A stretch of DNA of 64,000 bases, taken from Gammaproteobacteria bacterium (lineage in GTDB: Bacteria > Pseudomonadota > Gammaproteobacteria > SZUA-229). The translations under genes were made by a program, and so were the position numbers. The stretch lies in contig JAOULC010000012.1 in NCBI GenBank assembly GCA_029882215.1, positions 1 through 64,000 on the forward strand, given 5' to 3'. Below, in pieces: positions 51,544-60,436 of this stretch (positions within the stretch are counted from its first letter, which is position 1; each line of letters opens with the position of its first letter). The notes below the pieces were generated by a model that saw nothing but the letters and a program-made list of their open reading frames with translations, made no database searches and was not told where the DNA came from.

Positions 51544-53841
51544 TTGATCAATAAGAATTCTGTTTTTCGTAAATCATTAACGATTGCTGTACTACTGGCA
51601 CTGTCTATGTCGACGACTGTTTGCGTTGCTGCCGGGACTGATACGGATATTCCGTCGCCAGAAATGGATGAGCTGGTTGTCTGGGGCGAACAAAAAGAAA
51701 GTGAGCAGGCCGGTTACACAAGCCCGGTCAGTAGCTTGAATCAGGATGATTTAAAAAGTATCAATATGGCTACAACGGAAGATGCGGTGAAATATGAACC
51801 CAGTATTGTTATTCGTCGCCGCTTTATTGGTGATTCTAACGGCACGCTGGGCCTGCGTGGTTCAAATATGTTTCAGACCTCACGCTCAATGGTTTTTGCC
51901 GATGGCGTACCGTTACATTATTTACTGCAGTCACGCTGGAACGGAGCACCACGCTGGACCATGGTGTCGTCCAGTGAAATTGCGAAAGTGGATGTCGTAT
52001 ACGGCCCATTCTCTGCAGAGTATGGCGGCAACGCCATGGGTGGTGTTGTCTTGATTGAAACCAAAATTCCACAGAAACAGGAATTTCATTTTGATGGCAT
52101 GATGTTCTCACAAAGTTTTGCTGACTACGGTTTTGATGACACAGTGAATGGTTATAAAGGCTTTATGTCTTATGGCGACAAGATCGGTGATCTGAGTCTG
52201 TATATGTCGTTTAATCATCTCGATAATGAATCGCAACCGCAGATATTCAGAGACAGTGGCTTCGGTGGTGCACCAATAACAACGGTCACTGGTGGTATTT
52301 TAGGCAATAACTCAGTTGGCACTAACCGAATGTTTTATGGCGACACGGGTGTGGTCGATACCGTAACGGATAATTACAAAGTGAAATTGGGTTATGACTT
52401 TGCTAACTGGTCTGCATTACTGAATCTGGCGTTTGAAGATCGTAACTCTAACAATATTGGAAACTCCTATGTACAAGACGGTTCAGGTAATACTGTCTGG
52501 AGCGGCACGGTTGATCAGGCTGGTGATATCTTTACGATTAAGGGCAGCAATATTGGTGAGACTGTACAAGAGCGTAACAGCTTGAATGCAGGATTGCGAC
52601 TTAGAGGCGACCTGAGCGACTCAACCCAAATGGAAGTGAATCTGAGTTCCTTTGATGTGGCAAAGGATGAAACACGCTCGTCTTTACTCAACCCAAATGA
52701 TCCCTTATATACGGCTGCCGGAAAAATCACCGACTTCGGTGATACCGGCTGGCAAACGGCTGAAGCTAAATGGACGATAGACGATGCGGGCGTGGACGGT
52801 TTGACAGTGATTGCCGGTGTGCGCCATGAGGCTTATAAACTCAGTCTTAATGTTTATGATTCGTCTGATTATGCTGCAGGTAGTAAGGGTGCATTACTTG
52901 ATAGCAGTGGTGGCGAAACCAGTCTTACCGCGGCTTTTACCCAGCTTAACTGGGCACTTAATGAACGTTGGGATACCTCGTTTGGCCTGCGTTATGAATC
53001 ATGGGAAAGTAGTAATGGTTACTACGATCAGGATGGTAGTGCGGTAACAGATCTGGTCTATACACCATCGCGTTCGGAAGAGCAGGTCTCGCCAAAATTC
53101 TCGCTCGGTCATAAACCGGCAGATGACTGGATTGTACGCTACTCTCTGGCAAAGGCTTATCGATTCCCGATTGTTGAAGAGCTTTATAGTCAGTACGAAG
53201 CCTACTCTGCAAAGAGTCTGGCCAATCCTGATCTTAATCCGGAAAATGGTTTACACCACAACCTCATGCTTGAGCATGGTCTGGATAATGGTTACCTGCG
53301 CGTCAATCTGTACAGTGAAAACATCAAAGATGTCATTGAGTCACAGACCGATACCAGTGGCCCTGTTGATGTCAGAACGTTTGTCCCGGTGGATGAAGTG
53401 AGAACAACAGGGCTTGAGTTTATTGCCAATGTCAGAAAAGTACTGATTGATGATCTGGATATTCGTTTCAATGTGGCTTACACCGATTCTGAAATTATCA
53501 GTAATGCAGCAGACCCGACAATTATCGGCAACCGTTTTCCTCGCATGCCGGAGTGGCGCAGTAACCTGCTGGCTACCTATCATATTTCAGCGCTATGGAA
53601 TCTGAGTGGTAGTTTGCAATATGCCAGTAACAGTTTTGGCCGGCTGGATAATACCGACACGGAAGAGAATGTTTATGGTGCACAGGATAGTTACACTCGT
53701 CTGGGTATGAAAACAAGCTATCGTATCAATAAGCAGTCCAGTATTGCCTTTGGTATCGATAACATCACAGATGAAGTGGCTTACGTGGCACACCCGTGGC
53801 CGGGCCGTACGGTTTATGTAACCGCCTCGTTTGATATGTAA
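51544..53841 (+). CDS. TonB-dependent outer-membrane receptor
   Basis: A 765-residue outer-membrane active transporter. A signal peptide (ending near VCVAAGT) is followed by a TonB box-like DELVVWGEQ, the plug domain (TTEDAVKYEPSIVIRRR, VYGPFSAEYGGNAMGGVV) and a 22-strand barrel ending in an aromatic strand (TVYVTASFDM). The start is TTG 51544, the only candidate that preserves the signal peptide. It heads the cluster with TonB, ExbB and ExbD genes. Several short receptors of this size import copper, B12 or siderophores; the ligand is inferred as a metal from context. Confidence 0.88.
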   Translation: MINKNSVFRKSLTIAVLLALSMSTTVCVAAGTDTDIPSPEMDELVVWGEQKESEQAGYTSPVSSLNQDDLKSINMATTEDAVKYEPSIVIRRRFIGDSNGTLGLRGSNMFQTSRSMVFADGVPLHYLLQSRWNGAPRWTMVSSSEIAKVDVVYGPFSAEYGGNAMGGVVLIETKIPQKQEFHFDGMMFSQSFADYGFDDTVNGYKGFMSYGDKIGDLSLYMSFNHLDNESQPQIFRDSGFGGAPITTVTGGILGNNSVGTNRMFYGDTGVVDTVTDNYKVKLGYDFANWSALLNLAFEDRNSNNIGNSYVQDGSGNTVWSGTVDQAGDIFTIKGSNIGETVQERNSLNAGLRLRGDLSDSTQMEVNLSSFDVAKDETRSSLLNPNDPLYTAAGKITDFGDTGWQTAEAKWTIDDAGVDGLTVIAGVRHEAYKLSLNVYDSSDYAAGSKGALLDSSGGETSLTAAFTQLNWALNERWDTSFGLRYESWESSNGYYDQDGSAVTDLVYTPSRSEEQVSPKFSLGHKPADDWIVRYSLAKAYRFPIVEELYSQYEAYSAKSLANPDLNPENGLHHNLMLEHGLDNGYLRVNLYSENIKDVIESQTDTSGPVDVRTFVPVDEVRTTGLEFIANVRKVLIDDLDIRFNVAYTDSEIISNAADPTIIGNRFPRMPEWRSNLLATYHISALWNLSGSLQYASNSFGRLDNTDTEENVYGAQDSYTRLGMKTSYRINKQSSIAFGIDNITDEVAYVAHPWPGRTVYVTASFDM

Positions 53842-53945
53842 AAAACTGAACGAAAGGTCAGTACTTATCATAGCGATCAGGCAGAAATGAGACTGCTCAA
53901 ATATGCATAAGTACTGGTGTATTCAGCCAATGGTTTAAGCCGACA

Positions 53946-54692
53946 ATGATGATGCGAAGCAGTGCCAGCAACAGAGGTCTAAATAACAGCCCGGACTCAC
54001 AGCACGCAGAGCATGATGCTCAGATAAAAGTGATGACGTTAAAGCCTGATAGCAGACAGGCACAGGTGCAGGCTTTAAGCGTAGCACCGGTGATCATCGT
54101 GCTGGCAATCGTGACGGCTCTGCATGCAGGTTTATTGGTTTTAATATTGCCTTCATCCTCTGTACAGCAAGCCACAGTCAGTCTTCCTGTTATTGCCGGT
54201 GTTTTAATTCAGGCACCGTCAAGCGAGATTGTGAAAACGCCAAAGAAAAAAGCAGCTCCAGCACACATACCTAAAGCAAAGCGCATACCTGCGGCGAAAA
54301 AAACGATAACACGCCCGCCGCCTGCTAAGAAGCCAGCAGTATCTGAGGTTCAGCAAACGACCAATGTGGCTGAAGAGGCTGTCGAAGCCGAACAGCAACC
54401 GGCAGCGCTTGTTGCACCACGCATAGATGCAACGCGACAGAGTAATCCGGCTCCGGTTTATCCGCGTGCATCACTGCGTCGGCATGAGCAGGGAAAGGTT
54501 ATCTTGCAAGTGCTGATTCTGAGCGATGGCTCTGTTGGCAAAGTTCAGATAAAACAAAGCAGTGGTTTCAAGCGACTGGACCGTTCTGCCATCAAAGCGG
54601 TAAAGCGCTGGCGCTATGTACCGGCACAACAGGGCGAGCAAGCAGTGGAATACTGGTATCAGCAGCCAATAGTGTTTTCATTGCGGCAATGA
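53946..54692 (+). CDS. TonB-family energy transducer
   Basis: A 248-residue inner-membrane-anchored TonB protein. One transmembrane helix (about 48-70, VIIVLAIVTALHAGLLVLIL) is preceded by an additional cytoplasmic region. A Pro/Lys/Ala-rich periplasmic linker follows, and the C-terminal TonB fold (YPRASLRRHEQGKVILQVLILSDG, SGFKRLDRSAIKAVKRWRY) contacts receptor plugs. It supplies the receptor just upstream with proton-motive force through ExbB and ExbD encoded next. Confidence 0.92.
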   Translation: MMMRSSASNRGLNNSPDSQHAEHDAQIKVMTLKPDSRQAQVQALSVAPVIIVLAIVTALHAGLLVLILPSSSVQQATVSLPVIAGVLIQAPSSEIVKTPKKKAAPAHIPKAKRIPAAKKTITRPPPAKKPAVSEVQQTTNVAEEAVEAEQQPAALVAPRIDATRQSNPAPVYPRASLRRHEQGKVILQVLILSDGSVGKVQIKQSSGFKRLDRSAIKAVKRWRYVPAQQGEQAVEYWYQQPIVFSLRQ

Positions 54693-54740
54693 AAAAATTA
54701 TTTAAACCCGGAAAAATTACTTAACCAAAGGACTCAAACT

Positions 54741-55481
54741 ATGCAGGATAACCCTTATGGCATTGATGCACTGTGGCTACAGGGAGATGTGGTCATTAAG
54801 AGTGTCGCCATTATTTTGCTGATTATGTCGCTGGCCTCATGGTCAGTGATTCTGCTGCGCGGCTGGCGTTTGTGGTGTTTGCGCAAGTCGCCGCAAAAAC
54901 TGAGTGCATTCTGGCAGACACAGAATTTTATGCAGGCATTACAACAGCTTTCTCCCGCCGATAGCGCTGATCCGTTTCGCCGGCTGGCGGCCGAAGGCAA
55001 GTCTGCAATAGAACATCACCGGCAACACAAAGATAAGTTACAGGCTGATTTTCCACCGGCAGAGTGGTTAAGTTCAGGTCTGCGTGATGCGATTGAAATC
55101 AGTACCGCTGAGCTGCAACGTGGTTTATCAATTCTGGCATCGGTAGGAGCAACGGCTCCGTTCATCGGTCTTTTTGGTACGGTATGGGGGATCTATCATG
55201 CACTGGTGAGCATCGGTGTTTCCGGTCAGGCCAGTATTGATAAAGTAGCCGGACCGGTGGGTGAGGCACTGATCATGACGGCACTGGGTCTGGCGGTCGC
55301 GATTCCTGCTGTGCTGGGTTACAACGCACTGGTTCGGGGTAACAAACGCGTGCTGGCACAGCTCAGCCATTTTGCCCGGCAGTTGCATGTTTATTTTCTT
55401 ACCGGCGCACCGCCGGCTCAGCATGTAGCGGCTAAAATTCATACTATCAGTGAAAACAAGAGAGCAGAAAATGTCGTTTGA
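54741..55481 (+). CDS. exbB: MotA/TolQ/ExbB proton-channel protein
   Basis: A 246-residue inner-membrane protein with three transmembrane helices. The conserved core (LASVGATAPFIGLFGTVWGIYHAL and VAGPVGEALIMTALGLAVAIPAVLGYNAL) identifies the ExbB/TolQ proton channel. It partners with ExbD and TonB to energise the receptor. It lacks the N-terminal periplasmic extension of some ExbBs. Its 3' end overlaps exbD by 11 bases. Confidence 0.93.
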   Translation: MQDNPYGIDALWLQGDVVIKSVAIILLIMSLASWSVILLRGWRLWCLRKSPQKLSAFWQTQNFMQALQQLSPADSADPFRRLAAEGKSAIEHHRQHKDKLQADFPPAEWLSSGLRDAIEISTAELQRGLSILASVGATAPFIGLFGTVWGIYHALVSIGVSGQASIDKVAGPVGEALIMTALGLAVAIPAVLGYNALVRGNKRVLAQLSHFARQLHVYFLTGAPPAQHVAAKIHTISENKRAENVV

Positions 55482-55893
55482 TAATGCTTATGAAAATAAC
55501 GATGAGGTGATGAGTGAAATCAATATGACACCACTGGTTGATGTGATGCTGGTGCTGTTAATTATTTTTATTATCGCCATGCCATTGTTAAATGATGCCA
55601 TCAAAATTGATTTACCCAAAGCCGATAATCAGGCCAGTAAGATTAGCCCTGAAACCATCAGCCTGAGTGTCAATCAGAGCGGCCAGGTTTTCTGGAACAA
55701 ACAACTAATGACACAGGACGCACTGCAACAGCGACTAAAGATAGCTGCGCAGCAGCAACCACAGCCAGAAGTTCACTTACGCGGCGATCGTCATGTTGAA
55801 TATGAATACGTGATCAGCGTGATGACGGCCGTGCGTCATGCAGGTATACAGAAACTGGGTTTTGTGACAGAACCCGCAGGCAGTAATAAATAA
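55471..55893 (+). CDS. exbD: ExbD/TolR biopolymer transport protein
   Basis: A 140-residue single-pass inner-membrane protein. The transmembrane helix carries the protonatable aspartate in PLVDVMLVLLIIFII. The periplasmic domain ends in the ExbD fold (VHLRGDRHVEYEYVISVMTAVRHAGIQKLGFVTEP). ATG 55471 lies inside the last codons of exbB (11-base overlap) and gives a normal length, so I prefer it to GTG 55450. It completes the TonB motor. Confidence 0.92.
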   Translation: MSFDNAYENNDEVMSEINMTPLVDVMLVLLIIFIIAMPLLNDAIKIDLPKADNQASKISPETISLSVNQSGQVFWNKQLMTQDALQQRLKIAAQQQPQPEVHLRGDRHVEYEYVISVMTAVRHAGIQKLGFVTEPAGSNK

Positions 55894-55910
55894 TGTACAG
55901 GCAGGTTTTT

Positions 55911-57167
55911 ATGAGAAAACAAAAATCATTCCGTCAGCTGATCGGGTTATTGTTTAGCGCCATTGCACTCGTCATGCCAGTACAGGTTCAAAGTGCTGAG
56001 CACAAGCATGCTACGCATGGCGTGCCAATCCCCGGCGCCTGTGCCAAAGCAGATACTCCGGCCTCATTGCAATGCGCCCGCGGCGTCAGCTCAGTGTTTG
56101 ATAGTAAAGGCCGGCTATGGCTGGCCTGGGCTTTTGGCGGGCATGTTTACGTTAATTTTTCAGATGACAAGGGTAAAACCTATAGTTCACCGGTGGCTAT
56201 CAATAGAACACCAGAAGCCGTTGCTGCCAAGGCTGAAAGCCCTATAAAAATTCTTGTCGACCGGCAGGGCCGTATATTTATTAGCTGGACGATGAAGCTG
56301 GCCAAACGTTTCAGCGGGCATATTCGTTTTAGCCGCTCAGTGGATGGAGGTGAAAACTTTTCTGCACCGCTGACGGTTAATGATCATCTTGAGGTAACCA
56401 GTCACCGATTTCAGTCGATGGCAATTAATGAGGCAGGTGATATTTTTATCGCCTGGCTGGATAAACGTGATCTGCTAGCGGCCATAAGAAGCGATAAGCC
56501 TTACACCGGTGCGGCGGTTTATTATGCGTATTCCGATAATCATGGTCAGTCATTTCACCCCAATATCAAGGTCATTGACAGTAGTTGCGAATGTTGTCGC
56601 ACAGCAATGGCAATGGATAAAGATGGTTTACCGGTGATTTTATGGCGACATGTTTTTGATAAAAATACGCGTGATCACGCACTGGCAAAACTGCTGGCTA
56701 ATGATCGTGTCGGTAAAGTCAGACGCGCAAGCTTTGATAACTGGCAGGTGGATGGTTGTCCGCATCATGGGCCGAGTATTTCCAGTAGTGATGAGGGTTA
56801 CTACCACTTAACATGGTTTAATAATGCACCCGAGCGTCATGGGTTGTTTTACGCATACAGCAAAGATCAGGGAAAAACATTTTCAAGTGCAATCAGCGTG
56901 GGTAATTACAAGGCTGCGGCAAGTCACCCGCAGGTAATTACGGCCGGTGAAACGGTTTATTTATTATGGAAAGAGTTTGATGGTAAACAATCGAGCCTGA
57001 TCACCATGCAGTCTGTTGATAAAGGTAAAAACTGGTCGGAAGCAGAACAACTGTTGCAAACAACAGCGACAAATGAACACCCGTTATTGCTCCGTGATGA
57101 GCAGCGGGTTTATGCTGCCTGGCAGCGTACTGGTGAAGACTATCATTTAATTCCGCTGAGGAAATAA
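55911..57167 (+). CDS. Secreted sialidase-fold (BNR repeat) protein with Cys motif
   Basis: A 418-residue protein with a signal peptide (ending near VQVQSAEH). Asp-box motifs (FSDDKGKTYSSP, SVDGGENFSAP, SDNHGQSFHP, YSKDQGKTFSS, SVDKGKNWS) show a six-bladed propeller like sialidases. A catalytic sialidase arginine triad is not obvious, so it is probably not an active sialidase. It has a cysteine cluster, SSCECCR, and CPHHG, which may bind metal. ATG 55911 gives the better leader; an ATG at 55893 overlapping the exbD stop is also possible. Position between exbD and a thioredoxin-like gene suggests a part in the same uptake system. Confidence 0.75.
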   Translation: MRKQKSFRQLIGLLFSAIALVMPVQVQSAEHKHATHGVPIPGACAKADTPASLQCARGVSSVFDSKGRLWLAWAFGGHVYVNFSDDKGKTYSSPVAINRTPEAVAAKAESPIKILVDRQGRIFISWTMKLAKRFSGHIRFSRSVDGGENFSAPLTVNDHLEVTSHRFQSMAINEAGDIFIAWLDKRDLLAAIRSDKPYTGAAVYYAYSDNHGQSFHPNIKVIDSSCECCRTAMAMDKDGLPVILWRHVFDKNTRDHALAKLLANDRVGKVRRASFDNWQVDGCPHHGPSISSSDEGYYHLTWFNNAPERHGLFYAYSKDQGKTFSSAISVGNYKAAASHPQVITAGETVYLLWKEFDGKQSSLITMQSVDKGKNWSEAEQLLQTTATNEHPLLLRDEQRVYAAWQRTGEDYHLIPLRK

Positions 57168-57169
57168 GC

Positions 57170-57640
57170 ATGAAAATCTTAGCCTTGACGACTGTGCTAT
57201 GGCTGTTATCCGTCAGTGCGTTTGCAGGACCACAGATCAGAAGCTTCAGCAGTGGCAGCTACCAGCAGATTGTTAGTCACCAGCAACAGGTATTTGTGAT
57301 GGTGTTCTGGTCGCTTGATTGTCCGCCTTGTTATAAAGAGCTTGAAATGCTGGGACGCTTTAGTAAGCAGTATCCGGCAATTAAACTGGTGCTTGTATCG
57401 ACAGATATATCAGTATCTAAAAACGAGATACTGGCTGTTTTAACAAAGTATCAGCTGGAAAACACAGAGTCATGGGTGTTCACTGGCAACTCAGAAGAAC
57501 GTCTGCGTTTTGAAATTGATGTGACCTGGTATGGAGAATTGCCACGTAGTTACCTTATTAAGCACTCAGAGCAAATACAGGTTGTCAGCGGGGTACTTGA
57601 GGAAGCAAAATTAATAAAAATGCTGAGTGATTATCAGTAG
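57170..57640 (+). CDS. TlpA-like thioredoxin-fold protein
   Basis: A 156-residue protein with a signal peptide (ending near AFAGP) and a TlpA/ResA-type thioredoxin fold. The active-site CPPC (C51/C54) is in FWSLDCPPCYKELE. It is periplasmic and could reduce a disulfide or deliver metal, as TlpA and ScoI do for copper sites. It starts 2 bases after the sialidase-fold gene and ends the TonB-linked operon. Confidence 0.85.
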   Translation: MKILALTTVLWLLSVSAFAGPQIRSFSSGSYQQIVSHQQQVFVMVFWSLDCPPCYKELEMLGRFSKQYPAIKLVLVSTDISVSKNEILAVLTKYQLENTESWVFTGNSEERLRFEIDVTWYGELPRSYLIKHSEQIQVVSGVLEEAKLIKMLSDYQ

Positions 57641-57689
57641 TTTATAAACAACTATCGTGGCTGCACTATAATCTTTGTTTTAAAAAAAA

Positions 57690-57734
57690 GTGGAGATAAG
57701 AAAGTTATCCAGATGAGGGCTTACTTATCTCCAC
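57690..57734. terminator. Long hairpin after the TonB-linked operon
   Basis: GTGGAGATAAG (57690-57700) pairs perfectly with CTTATCTCCAC (57724-57734), an 11-bp stem with a 23-base loop. An A8 run on its left provides a T-run for minus-strand transcription, but on the plus strand no T-run follows. It may stop or process plus-strand transcripts of the uptake operon, or be a bidirectional terminator. Confidence 0.5.
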
Positions 57735-57807
57735 GAATGAACGCATGTCAGTACGTGTTTAAAGAATAATACGTTTGTCATAGCAGGGGAATGTGGCACA
57801 GTGTCGC

Positions 57808-57822
57808 GTGACAAATTGTCGC
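57808..57822 (+). promoter_or_regulatory. RegA/RegR-type box upstream of the RegB-like kinase gene
   Basis: GTGAC-AAATT-GTCGC repeats the pattern found at 51436-51450 (GCGAC-AATTA-GTCGC), differing at one base in the arms. It begins 50 bases upstream of the kinase start and is overlapped on its left by another half-site pair (TGTCGCGTGACA). Autoregulation by the RegA-like protein is inferred. Confidence 0.65.
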
Positions 57823-57857
57823 AGCAGAGGGCGCTGTTGATATGCTAAACTTAGACG

Positions 57858-59168
57858 ATGTCAGAATCCGTTAACTACTTTCATTTAAACCGTCTGTTCG
57901 TATTACGCAATATTGCGATTGCCGGTCAGTTCATTGCTATATTGATCGCGCAATACCTGCTTGATATTTCACTGCCATTGATTGCAATCAGCCTGATTAT
58001 TTTACAAATAACGTTATTTAATATTTTTGTCTGGGTACGTCTGCAGCAGTCAAAACCGGTTTCTGAAAATGAAATCTTCATCCACCTTACGATTGATGTA
58101 CTTGCGCTTGCGCTGCTGTTGTACTTTACCGGCGGTGCAACCAATCCCTTTGTGTTGCTGTTCCTGTTTCCATTAACCATTTCAGTGACGATACTGTCGA
58201 TAAGGCTGGCCTGGCTGTTAGCGATATTAACCGTCATCAGCTACAGCGTTTTGATGTTTAATTATCAGGCCCTGCCTGTCGGCCATAATATGACTCATGA
58301 TATGAGCAGTATGGCTAACAACATGGATCACAGTATGCACGGTCAGGCGGCAGACACAGAGTACAACCTGCACCTGATGGGGATGTGGCTGGCTTTTATT
58401 CTCAATGCCGGACTGATTACTTATTATGTTTACGGTATGGGCAGTACATTACGACGCCAGCAAAAACAGTTGTCGTTAGCACGAGAGCAGTCTATTCGTG
58501 ATGAACAATTAGTGGTGCTTGGTACATTAGCAGCCAGTACAGCGCATGAACTTGGAACACCACTGGGTACCATGTCTTTGCTGGTGAGTGAACTGGAAGC
58601 TGAAATTGTCGATAAGAATGCGCAAATAAATAAAGATTTAGGCAATCTGAAAGAGCAAATCAGCCGTTGTAAATTATCATTATCGGATCTGTCCGCATCA
58701 GTCGGTGCCACATCAGACTTATACGGTGGTGTTATCGAAAATGCCGGCAGTTATTTGTGCCGGTTGTATGATGAAATTACTCTAATCAGGCCGGAATCGG
58801 TCATACATTATGACTGCCATGAGTTAGCTCAAAACAGTCAGTTATACACAGACCGGACTTTAAGTTTGTCACTGATTAACGTGCTCGAAAATGCCATTGA
58901 TGTGTCACCGGATTTTATACAGTGGACAGTAAAGTCCGATAATAACTTTATTACTTTAGAAATCCTGGACCAGGGGCCGGGATTATCAGACACTGCACTG
59001 GAAATGATCGGACAGCAGCCCTATAGTGAAAAAGAACTGGGTCTTGGACTGGGTTTATATCTGGCTTATGCCGCGATCAGGCGCAGAGGCGGAACAATCA
59101 ATCAAAGCAACAGAAGTACTAAGGGTAGCCGGACAGTGGTGACATTGCCACTCTATGATGCTGGTTAA
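57858..59168 (+). CDS. RegB/PrrB-like redox sensor histidine kinase with Met/His-rich loop
   Basis: A 436-residue kinase with six transmembrane helices. The quinone-site motif GGATNPF (92-98), the H-box GTLAASTAHELGTPL (H230) and a conserved cysteine, C271 in EQISRCKLSLS, mark it as RegB/PrrB/ActS type, which senses redox state. Between the fifth and sixth helices lies an additional extracytoplasmic loop (about 142-163) rich in Met and His (NMTHDMSSMANNMDHSMHG), a pattern of copper binding. The catalytic domain has GPGLS and the GLGLGLYLA motifs. It is followed 3 bases later by its regulator. Confidence 0.9.
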   Translation: MSESVNYFHLNRLFVLRNIAIAGQFIAILIAQYLLDISLPLIAISLIILQITLFNIFVWVRLQQSKPVSENEIFIHLTIDVLALALLLYFTGGATNPFVLLFLFPLTISVTILSIRLAWLLAILTVISYSVLMFNYQALPVGHNMTHDMSSMANNMDHSMHGQAADTEYNLHLMGMWLAFILNAGLITYYVYGMGSTLRRQQKQLSLAREQSIRDEQLVVLGTLAASTAHELGTPLGTMSLLVSELEAEIVDKNAQINKDLGNLKEQISRCKLSLSDLSASVGATSDLYGGVIENAGSYLCRLYDEITLIRPESVIHYDCHELAQNSQLYTDRTLSLSLINVLENAIDVSPDFIQWTVKSDNNFITLEILDQGPGLSDTALEMIGQQPYSEKELGLGLGLYLAYAAIRRRGGTINQSNRSTKGSRTVVTLPLYDAG

Positions 59169-59171
59169 GCA

Positions 59172-59711
59172 ATGATGAATGAGATAAATAAATTATTATT
59201 AATTGACGATGATGCGGCTTTTTGTGAGGTGTTGTCACGCGCTTTACAAAGACATGATTACACCGTCACCGTGTCGCAATCGGTTACTGATGCCAGTGAA
59301 AAAATTAAAGATGCTTTATTTGACTATGCGGTGGTTGATTTACGTATTGGCCAGGAGTCTGGTCTGAGCATGGTTAAACAGCTGATAGCAGTACAGCCGG
59401 ATATTAAGATTGTCGTGCTGACAGGTTATGCCAGTATTGCAACAGCGGTTGAGGCTATTAAACTTGGTGCAAAACAATATCTAACCAAACCTGCAGATGT
59501 AGGAGAAATCATAGAGGGTTTTGGAAAAGCAGAAGGTGATGTGTGTGTGGAACCTGCAGTAAATCCGATGTCAGTGAAACGTCTTGAATGGGAACACCTG
59601 CAAAAGGTTTTGCAGGAACATCATGGTAATATATCAGCCGCTGCCAGAGCAATGGATATGCACCGCCGGACCTTACAAAGAAAGCTGCAAAAAAAACCGG
59701 TTAAACATTAG
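59172..59711 (+). CDS. RegA/PrrA-like response regulator
   Basis: A 179-residue two-domain response regulator. The receiver has acidic pair D12-D13 region, phospho-acceptor D56 in VVDLRIGQESG, and KPA. A proline-containing linker leads to a Fis-type helix-turn-helix (HHGNISAAARAMDMHRRTLQRKLQ). It matches RegA/PrrA/ActR proteins, which control redox-responsive genes. It is encoded with its kinase. Its last 11 bases overlap the convergent carbonic anhydrase gene. Confidence 0.93.
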   Translation: MMNEINKLLLIDDDAAFCEVLSRALQRHDYTVTVSQSVTDASEKIKDALFDYAVVDLRIGQESGLSMVKQLIAVQPDIKIVVLTGYASIATAVEAIKLGAKQYLTKPADVGEIIEGFGKAEGDVCVEPAVNPMSVKRLEWEHLQKVLQEHHGNISAAARAMDMHRRTLQRKLQKKPVKH

Positions 59712-60354
59712 TCGCTGAAAAACAATCGTATAACTCCGGCAGACCGTCAAAAAATTCGACCTTTCCCGTTTCCAGTGAATATTCTGCACCGACGATTAAT
59801 AAGTCTTCTTTCGCACTCAGGTTTTCCAGAATAGCTGAACCATGGCGCAGCTGATTCGCCGATGCCCGCACATTGGCTCGCATAGACTGCTCAACGAGAG
59901 CCACATCATCGTTCCATAATTCAGTGGGTTTAAATGCTTCAACCGAGGGCCGGATCCGCTCAACAATGGATTTAATATTTAACGACTGCTCGCTGTCAGG
60001 GCGTTTTAATTCTTCAACGGTGGCGGATACTGCACCGCATTGTGAGTGTCCTAATACCACAACCAGACGCGTTTTAAATTTTGCTGCAGCAAACTCAACA
60101 CTGCCAATTTGTGACGGCGCAACAATATTCCCGGCGACTCGTATGACAAATAAATCTCCCAGCCCCTGATCAAAAACAATTTCTGCCGGTACACGAGAAT
60201 CGGAACAGCCTAATATGATTGCAAAAGGTTCCTGGCCTTCAGTGAGTGTTGCACGCTTTGCATGTGTCATCATTGTTTCTACTGAACGCAGGCCATTTAC
60301 AAAACGTGAATTACCTTCCTGTAAGCGCTTTAATGCACTGACTGCATCAATCAT
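59701..60354 (-). CDS. Beta-class carbonic anhydrase
   Basis: A 217-residue zinc enzyme interconverting CO2 and bicarbonate. Zinc ligands and dyad are visible: C50, D52 and R54 in GCSDSRVPAE, H103 and C106 in LGHSQCGAVS. No signal peptide, so cytoplasmic. The gene converges with the RegA-like gene, overlapping by 11 bases. Carbonic anhydrase would suit an autotroph but occurs in most bacteria. Confidence 0.93.
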   Translation of the reverse strand: MIDAVSALKRLQEGNSRFVNGLRSVETMMTHAKRATLTEGQEPFAIILGCSDSRVPAEIVFDQGLGDLFVIRVAGNIVAPSQIGSVEFAAAKFKTRLVVVLGHSQCGAVSATVEELKRPDSEQSLNIKSIVERIRPSVEAFKPTELWNDDVALVEQSMRANVRASANQLRHGSAILENLSAKEDLLIVGAEYSLETGKVEFFDGLPELYDCFSATNV

Positions 60355-60372
60355 ATATATAGACCGGGTGCT

Positions 60373-60436
60373 GGGGTTAAAGTACCCCGTTTTAAGTGAG
60401 CGGCCCGCAATAGCGCTTACGGGCCGGCTGTTTTAT
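60373..60436. terminator. Two GC-rich hairpins between small ORF and carbonic anhydrase
   Basis: GGGGT-TAAAGT-ACCCC (60373-60388) is followed by GTTTTA, and CGGCCCG-CAATAGCGCTTA-CGGGCCG (60400-60428) by a GCTGTTTTAT stretch. Both have T-tracts on the plus strand; they may stop read-through from the regulator side or act as structured leader/terminator elements for the minus-strand genes. Confidence 0.4.

Noticed and set aside
55911-57167. Active exo-sialidase
   Set aside because: Asp-box motifs only show the propeller fold; no clear arginine triad or sialic acid genes are nearby.
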